A DNA stretch of 64,000 nt from Coix lacryma-jobi var. lacryma-jobi (Eukaryota; Streptophyta; Magnoliopsida; Poales; Poaceae): contig CM019826.1 in NCBI GenBank assembly GCA_009763385.1, positions 100,862,348 through 100,926,347 of the forward strand, written 5' to 3'. A program made the translations under genes and the position numbers. The notes beneath the pieces are model-generated. The model worked only from the letters and a program-made list of their open reading frames with translations, ran no database searches and was not told the origin of the DNA. Positions 55,573 through 64,000 of this stretch are shown here, piece by piece; the first letter of the stretch is position 1, and each line of letters opens with the position of its first letter.

Positions 55573-56645
55573 ATGACATGATGGAGAGGTCCTGCTCTAC
55601 GGACCTTAAACATGGAGCCCTCGCTGATAAGGTAAATCAGTAGTTATCTCATATTTAATTTTTTTATGCATTTCAATTTTTTGTATTTTCCCTCAATTGC
55701 ATACTTAGTTAATTCTGCATATTTCATTTCGACAAAATAAATTTCCATGCTAGTAACACCTTGACAATGACTTGCAATAAAACTGAGCCGTGGGACCACC
55801 CCAAGGTGGGGTCAGCCGACCCCACTAGTGGGCCCACTGGCACATGCTCTATCTTGGCTTAGTACCCTGAGTATGACACAACACTTTGGTGCTCAAGGAG
55901 CATCCAATGTGGGATCGGCCGATCCCACCATGGTGCCCCCCTGCACTCTGCTGTCTCCAATTCAGCTTACATATGAATGCTATGCATGTCATCAAAGCCA
56001 ACATCTGAAAAGAAATGGTCCTTTGCTTTACTCTTTAAGCATGAAATGTTCCCCTTTATGTTGGATGCTCATGGGACCACAACAACCAGCCAAAGGCATG
56101 TCTTAGTGCTCTCATGGTCCATGGGAATCACTTTAGACATGTCTCCACTTTGGCCATTCATCTTCTCCCTTTCACCAAACACTAGGCAAGGGACTCTCTG
56201 AAATTTGTATCAACTTTGGACCAAACATAGTTACATCTTTACTAGACACTTGATGACACTAAGTTTAAAGCTTGAGGGGGGCATGTTATGGGGTCGGGCG
56301 ACCCCCATATTGCACCATCCTGAAAATGTATTTTCTCACTTTAAACATGTTCCCTGGACAAAGTAAAGCAATGTTCAAAGTTGCAAGGAGGGGGGTCGGT
56401 CGACCCATGCCATGGGTGGTCACCACTTGCCCTTCTCCCCCTATATATACCCTTGCATTGTGAGCTCAACTACACACCAAAACCACCAGAACCATCTTGA
56501 GCTCACAAGTTCTTCCTTTTCCTTCCTTAGTTGCAAGTTCATTCTCAAGTTTAGCTTAGTAGTAGCCATCCAAAAACAAAAAAAAACCAAAATAGTTCCC
56601 ATTTCATAGTAGTAGTAGAAGCTTGGTAACTTATCTTGTAGTAAG
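55573..56645 (+). other. Non-coding region where Athila RT-integrase would be expected
   Basis: No polymerase or integrase motif is visible in any frame. The region carries four copies of a GGGGTCGGCCGACCCC-like palindrome (about 55807, 55911, 56289, 56393) and short low-quality frames. A TATA-like CTATATATAC lies at about 56441, followed by leader-like sequence, which could drive a transcript for the env-like ORF. Confidence 0.6.
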
Positions 56646-57440
56646 ATGAAGAAGTTGCTTGCCTCCCGTTTCAAAAAGTCCAACAAGGGTGAGAGTTCTT
56701 CCCAAGAACCTCACATGCTAGTGCTCATGAGAGGAGAGAGGTGGAAAGAAGTGGGCTAGTACCCTTCATTCCCCGGCTAGAGTAATGGAGACCGAGAGTG
56801 GCCTTAGGCTAAATACCGAAGAGATGGGGAAATTCCTTACTCTTCATGAGTGTAGTTCTCACACACAAGTGTCATTGATCCGACCCTCTGCAAGAAACAT
56901 GTATGGATTCAGAATTTTATGCTATTTTCAATACCATTGGTTGGGGAGGATTCTTTGAAATTCTTGAATTTGGCATAAAGAACCTAACCATTGAGTTTTT
57001 ATGCACGTTAAAAGTGAATAACGATGGGGTAGCATTTCGAATGTTTGGGATGGAATATGACTTGACTTGGAGCACATTAAACACTGCTTTAAGATTTGAT
57101 CACTCTTGCCATCTTGATGTAGACCATGCTTCTCATTATGACAAGAATGTTTTTTGGTATGTCATTACTGGCTCTAGTGATTGTTCCAATCCCTCACCGC
57201 ACAAAATTCATAACCCAACCTTACGTTTCATGCACTACTGGCTGTTCACCACTCCTTTCCCTGGCATGAGAGGAGCTTTGGTAAGTGATGATGAGCTGAA
57301 ATTACTCTATGCCATGGTTAGCAAGGTTAAAGTTTCACCTGTTAAAATGCTAGTGAACTATTGGCTTAGCTACATAAAGCCAAGGAAACCCATATACTTC
57401 ACATCATTCATCACACGCATAGCCGAAGCTTGGGTGCACT
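56646..57440 (+). pseudogene. Athila env-like/ORF1-type protein, N-terminal part
   Basis: ATG at 56646 begins MKKLLASRFKKSNKGESSSQ and meets TAG at 56757. The family sense resumes in another frame (LNTEEMGKFL, then SEFYAIFNTIGWGGFFEILE from 56906). The frame from 56903 to TAG 57440 contains TIEFLCTLKV, FRMFGMEYDLTWSTLNTALR and WLFTTPFPGMRGALVSDDEL. This pattern (a short reader of F-R-x-x-x-x-x-Y-x-L-T) is that of the Athila ORF long described as env-like in plants. No signal peptide or membrane span was seen, so a true envelope role is doubtful. Confidence 0.6.
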
Positions 57441-58038
57441 AGAATCCCAAACTTTTGAGTACATTAAAACCGTGAGAGATGTTTTGGAAGAAAGTGTATT
57501 TATTGATTGCGATGTACTCAAAAGGGTCCCAAGGGTGAACTAATAATGATTTATCCACGCCATACAGTCGAAATCACTCTCCCTTGTGGGGGACTTCAAT
57601 TGTATGCGCTTCGTACGCTAACCCTTGATTTGGACCCCGAGGAAAGAGCCCAAAAGTTGCAGGCACTAGCAGGAGGACAAGGAGAGCGTCCTGTGCTACT
57701 CAAATGGAACAAGGCGGACCTTCACATCAGGCTAAAGAAGTTGAGGAGGAGATGAGGCAGCCTCTATGGACATTTCAGGGTCCTTGGGGAGGCCTCCTCG
57801 CTCACAGGACACTCCTCGCTCTCAAGACACTCCTCGCCCACGGGGTAGAGGAAGGCAACATCAAAGGACGCCGATGGACGAGCTCATCGACAACATGGGT
57901 GCGATGAACATCGAATAAGATGCAACATTGCTTCTTGCACAACAAAACGCCCAACTCCTGCGGGCCATTCAAGAAGAACAAGCACGACGTTGGGCCGGGT
58001 GATACCAGCATTATCCACCACCACATTAGGCAAGAACC
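57441..58038 (+). pseudogene. Athila env-like ORF, C-terminal remains
   Basis: Sense pieces in shifting frames follow: GELIMIYPRHTVEITLPCGG (57529 onward), LDLDPEERAQKLQ, a basic end (ADLHIRLKKLRRR) to 57755, and a Gln-rich LLAQQNAQLLRAIQEEQARR near 57935-57995. These look like the C-terminal half of the same ORF after several frameshifts. Confidence 0.45.
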
Positions 58039-58051
58039 AAGCTTGGGGGAG
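58039..58051 (+). promoter_or_regulatory. Internal polypurine tract
   Basis: AAGCTTGGGGGAG closely resembles the tract before the 3' LTR (59394-59406). A second, internal tract is plausible as an extra plus-strand primer, as in some retroviruses. Confidence 0.5.
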
Positions 58052-59393
58052 ATCCTCTCCCCCACCAAGGTAAGTCTTGTATATTAAAGTTATTTACGTT
58101 TCAATTAGTTTCCCATTGCATTTAAAAAAAAGAAAATACACAAAAATGTTTGCTTAGTATTCCCCTTAGCACATATGTCTCATACATGTCTATCTTCCCA
58201 TGGAAATGATGACTAGTTGCCTTGCTAATGTTTCTCTAGTGCCTAGTTTACAACTTAGTATTTCTCTAAGTATGGGTTACTTAGCTCATTTAAACCATCA
58301 TGAACCTGAAAACTTTGTGGGTTGCAAGTGCTAGAACTAAGTCTAAGTTGTTGTGAGACATGATATAGTGAGACAAGAGCTGCTATAATATTGTTCTAAG
58401 CATGATAGATTACCGGAGAATTTCCTTAAAATGATCAAAATCTTAATTGTTCCTCAATGGTGATAAATTCCTAACACAGCCATATATGCTTTACATGTTT
58501 ACAAACCTTCTACATAGGCTATTTGCTTTGTATTGAGTGTTGTCAAGTCTTGTTGACCCTTGTTAAGAGACTTTTCATGCTCCTAAGATCAAGATCACGT
58601 ACACACCTCATATACATGCTGCTTCTACACTAGAAGTACGCAAAAACATGTCTTTCATTTCCACCAAATAGGTTGCTTCATACTCCAAGTGTTAGGAAAT
58701 CTCTCTCAATTATTTAGTAGATGAGACTCAAAAGGCTAGGCAAAATAAAGATGGAAAAAAAAGATGGACAAGTGAAAGTCCATGAAAAGAAATGCTAGCC
58801 ATGTCTCATTAGAAAAGAAAAAAAAAATAGAGATATAGATCTTATCAAATAAAGAAGCAATCTAGTCCACCATACACCACACACTTGCACATCTTGATCT
58901 AGTAGTATGACACTTCTCTTCAAGGATCCGAGCTTTGACTTTGCAACAAAATGCAAGTAAGTATGTCATCTTCTTTCATCTCTACCTTGAGCTACACATA
59001 AGCCTGTTTAGAAGTAGGATGAAATAAAGAAGGCAACACTTATCATATGCCTTGGTGAAGAATCATACACCATTTGAGCGACATGAAAGAACCATATGAG
59101 GAACATTAAGTCTTGCTTTCGAAAAATATTGCAAAACCTCCGGTATGAAATTTGCTAAAAACAAGAAAGTTAGTGCTCAAGTCAAACTGTTCTATCTTTC
59201 AACCACCTAAGACAAAGGAAAAGCCATAAGCCCCATAGAGTACTAAGGTAATATGGGTGATTTACATAGCTAATTTTTCCATTCAAAGAGAAGAACTTTG
59301 TTGTGCACATGGTACTCTTGAAATGTGATGCATAGTAACAATACTGATCCACCGAGGCCAAGTTTGATTGTTTGCTCGGGACGAGCAAAGGTT
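58052..59393 (+). other. Non-coding 3' region of the Athila element
   Basis: 1.3 kb of mostly AT-rich DNA without supported ORFs. A-rich runs occur near 58750-58830. Long non-coding 3' regions are usual for Athila. Confidence 0.6.
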
Positions 59394-59406
59394 AAGCTTG
59401 GGGGAT
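59394..59406 (+). promoter_or_regulatory. Polypurine tract before the Athila 3' LTR
   Basis: AAGCTTGGGGGAT ends two bases before the LTR start at TGTTGATAGAAG. Confidence 0.8.
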
Positions 59407-59408
59407 CT

Positions 59409-61285
59409 TGTTGATAGAAGTTATAGCATGTTTTACCTTATCAAAATACCGTCAACAGGCCTCAGTTTCAAGGAAGAATAGCATATCATGAGCATATTTA
59501 TCACTAATAAGTTCCACCTGTACTCTTAGCTTGTGAACTTGTAGGAGATGGCAAAATGAACAAAACGAGACCAGGTGGGCCCACCAAGGGGGTCGGCCGA
59601 CCCCACCTTGGGGCCACATCAGCCATGGTGACATGGCATGATCCAAGAGAAGCATGTTCAAGTCAATATCAACCATTAGATCAAACATGTGCTTTTGCTC
59701 AATGGTGCAAGATGAGAAGCACATGGATTCATGGGTCCACACCGAAAACCAAATGCAACCAACTTCACAAGACTTGCTCCATGACATGTGGGGTCACCAA
59801 GGGAGAGAAGGTGGTGGGCCAGCCCTATCATAGGGGGGGTCGGCCGACCCCCTCTTGGTGGGGCCCATCTGCACTATTCATCAGGATGACATCATCACCT
59901 TCTAGAAGATGTACTCGGGCCCACATGTCATAGAGGGGGCGTCGGCCGACCCCATGGTGAACTTATCCAAGTCGGTGGCAAAGCACATGTTTCACACGTG
60001 AACAATATCCAAGCCATTCATCAAGGTCGGTTGCTATGGCGGTGGATCCAAGGGTGAAGAGAGGATGAGCACACGGATCGCTGACGTGGCACCAGAGTAG
60101 CCCCTACTCCACCTCCATTATAAATAGAGGCTTCACCCTCTCATTCTTCATATCTCACATAGTTTACATATCTCACAACACATATCTCCACTTTCATGTG
60201 AGATCAAGCAAGAGTAGTAGTAGTTAGTCTAGTAGTGGGGAGTTAGAGTTGAGTCGGGCGAAGCTCGGGTCTCCGGAGTCGTCTTCTGGGAGTCTGGTAT
60301 AGCCCTTGTATCTTTCTTCTTTTATAAGACTTTATTTATTTAATATATTATTCTTTTTTTTACTTTACTTTGCATTTACATAAGTATTTACTTTCCAAGT
60401 ATTTATTTAAGTATTTACTTAGTGCAAGTCTATATTTATATAGTCTTGTTGTGTGCTTATCTTAGTTCTATAGTTGTCTTAGTTAGATTGATTTCCTTTA
60501 AATAGCTTCTTGTGTGCGTCATCGTCCTATCTTAGGATAGGGGCTTTAGCTATTTTGATCGATAGCTAAAGGTGTAGATAAGTGTGAGCGTGGTGCTCAT
60601 ACTTCATCTTATCTTTGACTACCGCTGGCTTGCACGGACAGTAGGGGCGCTTGTGCAAAAGGTGACAGATTTTGCCTGGCTACCTAGATCCCCTCACGTG
60701 AACTCAGGCTAGTTTTTAAAAGGTAAGGCGTCCATAAGCCAAATATCCGCTTGAGTATTGGGTTAGGTGAACAACCTTCTATCCCTTTACTCTCTCGTTT
60801 ATCCCTCTCACACAAGTAGCAAGGCGTCAATCTAGTTAAGTCATCTATTTAATTAGGATTAGTTCATAGGAGTAAAGGTAGAAACATAGGAGTACTTTAT
60901 ACTCACTCGTTGTCCTCCCACCTAGCTAACGCTACTGAAGTTATCTTTCATATCATATACTCTTTGCTTAACTTATTTATCTTATCTATCCATCCTCTCT
61001 TATATCCACTTATCCCCTTTTGCTTCTCTAATTGATAATAGAGTATAGTAAGACTATAGGATCTATCTTTCCTCTCTCTACATCTTTCCTAGCTTGCTTT
61101 CCTTTGGGATAAAATAAATAACGATACCTTGGAATACTCCCGGGTGAAGTGCTACATCGGTATATTCTGTGCACTTGCGGAATTATCCAATAGTCAATAG
61201 TTTTACCACCAAGACACTTCTAGCGCCATTGCTGGGGTTAGGCTCCATAGTCTAGTTCTAGTGGTTGCGTTAAGAAGTGTCAACA
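59409..61285 (+). repeat. Athila 3' LTR (1877 bp)
   Basis: It starts TGTTGATAGAAG and ends AGTGTCAACA. It is uninterrupted and serves as the reference for the split 5' LTR. A TATA-like CTCCATTATAAATAGAGG lies at about 60113-60130, the likely promoter. It holds three GGTCGGCCGACC palindromes. Confidence 0.88.
59586..59955. repeat. GGGGTCGGCCGACCCC palindromes of the Athila LTR
   Basis: Copies lie at about 59590, 59836 and 59938, each a near-perfect 14-16-nt palindrome. The 5' LTR has the same three (37543, 37789, 37890, the first with a CCC variant) and the internal region has four more. Confidence 0.8.
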
Positions 61286-61290
61286 ACAAC

Positions 61291-62768
61291 CTAGATCAAA
61301 TTCTGTATTGCATTGCATATGCATGTGTGTTGCTTTGTCGTTCCTTTTGGTTAAGCTTTGAGAAACCGCTGTGTTCGTCCACCGCTAGGGGGAGCATTTG
61401 AGGCTCCTAATGGTTAAGACCCCTAGTTTTGGTGGCCACATGTTGTCTCCTCGAGATTTATCGCCTATTTTACCTAAAAATAATATGTAGCCTATGACAA
61501 ATTATTTATAAAATTGAGGGTTTATGCGAGGATGCTCATACTAGGTTTCAACTGGTGTTTATTTGCCTCTTATTTGAGTTGGAACTTGGTTGGGACATAG
61601 AGCTGCAACGGAGATCTTCAAAACAGACCAATTTGCAGCATCGAATGCTACCCCAGCGTTCGATGCCATGCACTGTAGATAGCTCCGGCTGAAACAATGT
61701 CATGGTAGCGTCCGATGCGTCCGATGTGTCATCATCGGCGCGTCCGAGGCCCCATTGGACGTGCCAAGCGTCCGATGCCGAGGCATAGGACGCGTCCGGT
61801 GCGAAATGGGCGTTTCTGGAGCTCCTGAGTGGACATCGGAGCGTCCGATGTGATCACATCGGCGCGTCCGATGCCCCTTTAAGCGGCGCGGGTTGTTCTT
61901 TTCTCTGGCATCTTGGACCCACTCGTCATTTCCTCCTTCTCGCCTTCGTCTCCATCCGCACCCGACCCTCACCCCGCCGCCGTCCCAGCCCTAGCCGCCG
62001 CAGTGCCCCACCCTCGCTCGCGCTCGCCCTCGCGCTCGCGTACTGCCCCGGCCGCCCGCTCGCTCCGTTGCGCCCGCTCAGCTCCGCTCTGCCGCCCGCT
62101 CGTCTTCGTGGCCGCTCGCCGGAGCCGAGCTTCCTCCACCGGAGTTCGTCGGAGGTTGCAACTTCTTCGCCCGAGTTGGCTCCTCCCTCGCTCGAGATCG
62201 TCCCCCGAGCTCTCTTACCTCTCCGGCACCCAGACCCGCAACAGTGAGCACCTACCTCCTCTCTATACTCATGCTCACCACGTGCTCGACAGAATGTCCC
62301 AAAGCCTGTTTCCACTGTTTGTAACCCCGTTTTTGCCGAATTTCATGCAGTCCTCCTTGGCGTGACTCGTGGGTTCCCGGCCGTCAGTGTCTCACCTCGC
62401 TCTTGGGTCGTTTTGTCGATCGTCAGGTAGCGAAGCCAAACTCTCTTCTTATCCTCTATGCTTTGCTTCCATAGGCTTTCTCATCACTAGAATATATGTG
62501 CTTATATGTATCTCCTATCTATTCTATGCAGCGAGTCAGTGTCAGTGACCAGATTGTCAGTTGGGCAGTGACAGTCAACCGGGGCCAAGCCGCGAGTAAG
62601 GATCGAGGCCAGCCTCGCGAGTGACAGCGACAGTTGGTTGTCAGTGTCAGGGGGAGTTTCTAGTCAGTTGTCTCTTGTAAGTGGACTTGTCAGGGGATTT
62701 CAGTGGCAGTTGTTCTTTCAGCGATAGTTCAGCTCCTCTCAGTGACAGTTTTCCCATTCTTGTCAGCT
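61291..62768 (+). other. SIRE sequence after pol: spacer, palindrome cluster and C-rich leader
   Basis: CTAGATCAAATTCTG resumes the SIRE sequence broken at 37359. A polypurine-like CTAGGGGGAGC is at about 61386. From 61640 to 61880 there is a cluster of GCGTCCGATG half-sites like those in the SIRE LTR. 61920-62240 is C-rich, leader-like (CTCGCGCTCGC repeats), and 62530-62760 is rich in CAGTGNCAG repeats. No gene is supported here. The block could be a separate promoter-leader unit for the env-like ORF. Confidence 0.5.
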
Positions 62769-64000
62769 ATGCGCTGCAAGAATGTCGGTGGTGCCCCTGG
62801 GGACTCTCCCCCTCGTCCCTCCTTCTGGTCAGAGGCCCGGGAAGGGGAAGCTGATCATGCGCAGGAAGCGCACTAGGGAGCAACGTGAGGCCGATCAGGC
62901 CCGTGAGGTTGCAGCCACCGCAGAGCGTGCAGAGCAGGGTGGCCATGGTGGCGGCTTTGAGGATTGAGGATCAGTTATGTCCCAAGCAGCGCAGAGCAGT
63001 TGAGCAGGTCGAGCGGTTTCACCACTCGCCGACTGGCATGCTCATGGATGCCGGTCGTCGGACAACGTTCACCTCACCCGATGTCGAGCCCCAGAGCTCG
63101 CAGCAGGGCCAGGCAGAGGCCAGGCAGAGGCCGAGGAGTAGTAGAGGGAGGAGGAGAGGCAGAGCTGAGCAGAGGAGGAGGATCCTGAGGAGGTTCCCGG
63201 CGCAGGTCTACTCGTCGCAGGACTGCGGTGCCTCCCCGGCCCGACGTCCCTCTGCGGGGAGCACGTGCTCTGTAAAGGCGTGCGCCCCCGATGATCCCGC
63301 GACTGGACCTCCGGGCAGCTACTTGTTCACAGATCCAGACCCTTCGGCTAGTCCCCGTTGAGGAGTGGTCTCCGAGAGAGTGGCAGGAGCAGGCAAGAGC
63401 AGGCAGGGGCAGAGTTCTATACTGTCCTTCAGGAGGATTTTATGAGGGATACAGGAACGCCGACATCTGCTTGCGTTCGCAGCGCGTCTGTCCCCTGGAG
63501 GCAGTAGTCACAGCAGCTAGAGAGAGCAGATCCGCCCCATTCTCACCTATCTACCTGGTTTGGCAGACCTTCTGGGGCGGTCTGACTCGTATATCGAGGA
63601 TTGGGTATTCCAGTTCTACACGTCGCTTTGGGTGCACCCTGACCGAGAGACCATAGAGTTTGCATTTAGGGGGGAGCACTACAGACTATTTTCTTCTGAG
63701 ATCCGGGATTGGTTTGGACTGTGACACTCTCAGACCCGGATCCACGACCTGTGCTACGATAGGATGGAGCCACCCTACCGCCCTCACGGTGGTGCACAGC
63801 CGACGACAGACTTGGTCCGCCCCTGTTTCACTGAGCCCTTCGACGAGGGTTCGAGTCGCGCGCCTAGGGATCTCACCCCTACGACTCGGATCCTCAACGA
63901 GGTTCTTCGGCGGACCCTGCTTCCCAGGGTGGGCTTCCGAGAGGGGCTATCTCATCTTCAACTATGGTTACTAGCTTACATGGTCAGACAGCAGGAGTTC
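62769..64000 (+). pseudogene. SIRE env-like ORF (partial at window end, frameshifted)
   Basis: ATG at 62769 begins MRCKNVGGAPGDSPPRPSFW. The sense then passes through several frames: EQREADQAREVAATAERAEQ (62877), FYEGYRNADICLRSQRVCPL (about 63440), and a block containing FRGEHYRL (about 63664) in the next frame. LCYDRMEPPYRPHGGAQPTT and TRILNEVLRRTLLPRVGFRE follow near 63750-63950. I recognise this as the protein type that follows pol in grass SIRE-lineage elements. It is often called env-like or 'putative plant transposon protein'. No membrane segment was seen. It continues past 64000. Confidence 0.55.

Larger units (their letters stand above)
37360..61285 (+). mobile_element. Athila-lineage gypsy element without polymerase genes
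   Basis: Two LTRs of about 1.87 kb bound it: 37360-38224 plus 52378-53380 (split by Tekay) and 59409-61285. Primer site (tRNA-Asp type), gag, an aspartic protease region with DLGS, an env-like ORF and a polypurine tract are present. The ~4 kb that should hold RT, RNase H and integrase is absent: non-coding DNA follows protease directly. Near-matching 5-bp target duplications (GCAAC/ACAAC) and the smooth continuation of the SIRE sequence across the insertion confirm the borders. It is a non-autonomous element that would need enzymes in trans. Confidence 0.8.
29980..64000 (+). mobile_element. SIRE-lineage Copia element, carrying the Athila/Tekay nest and running past the window end
   Basis: A 5' LTR (about 29980-31526), initiator-Met-type primer site (31529-31540), gag (31580-33975) and pol (33992-37218) lie in the Copia order PR-INT-RT-RH. 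The sequence is split at 37359/61291 by a younger Athila element and then resumes with spacer and an env-like ORF that leaves the window. Long gag with two CCHC knuckles and an env-like ORF downstream of pol are SIRE/Maximus traits. gag and pol contain frameshifts and stops, so this copy is dead. The 3' LTR is not in the window. Confidence 0.75.

Noticed and set aside
1..64000. tRNA, rRNA or organelle-derived inserts
   Set aside because: No tRNA cloverleaf or rRNA core sequence was recognised. The tRNA-like matches are short retroelement primer sites only.

Overview
The window looks like repeat-rich nuclear DNA of a grass (Poaceae). The signs are Stowaway MITEs, a Pack-MULE, long nested LTR retrotransposons, GC-rich gene-fragment exons, a gypsy-type 'transposase_28' gag, and Tekay, Athila and SIRE-lineage elements. 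A panicoid grass is my guess and is not proven. I found no rRNA, tRNA or CRISPR array and no intact host gene. Every recognisable host-gene sequence is a fragment that appears to be carried by a transposon. No bacterial-type operon logic applies.

Left part (1-13.3 kb). A non-autonomous LTR element ends at 2865, with its 5' LTR cut by the window edge. At 3234-4191 lies a compact Pack-MULE with ~194-bp TIRs and a captured fragment of a SASA-type carbohydrate esterase. Between ~4595 and ~13336 is a stretch carrying minus-strand pieces of unrelated genes: a PDR/ABCG transporter, a C3HC zinc-finger (ILP1/NIPA-like) protein, chloroplast-type chaperonin 60 and an unidentified terminal exon. It is probably one large gene-fragment-carrying transposon. 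Inside it sit a Stowaway MITE (5815-6073) and a remarkable one-LTR Copia insertion (8167-9903). That insertion split one unit of a 36-nt hairpin repeat and made a perfect 5-bp target duplication.

Middle part (13.3-26.3 kb). A very large inverted-repeat complex (arms 13337-16787 and 21092-24501) is built from related non-autonomous elements. Their termini contain a built-in hairpin around CTAAATATTATTTAG, many CCGCAACCGTAAA-like subterminal repeats, and TA-microsatellite flanks. A similar terminal design starts the gene-fragment carrier at ~4595. I regard this family of hairpin-ended, TA-flanked, long-TIR elements as the most interesting content of the window.

Right part (27-64 kb). This is a four-level nest of LTR retrotransposons. 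A gypsy-type element with a transposase_28 gag (from 27035) is interrupted by a SIRE-lineage Copia (from ~29980, running past the window end). The Copia is interrupted after pol by an Athila-lineage element (37360-61285). The 5' LTR of the Athila element is itself split by a Tekay-lineage chromovirus with ~4.2-kb LTRs (38225-52377). The Athila element has gag, protease and an env-like ORF but no visible RT, RNase H or integrase, so it would need another element's enzymes to move. The SIRE element has gag-pol broken by frameshifts and stops and an env-like ORF near the window end. None of the retroelement coding regions is intact.
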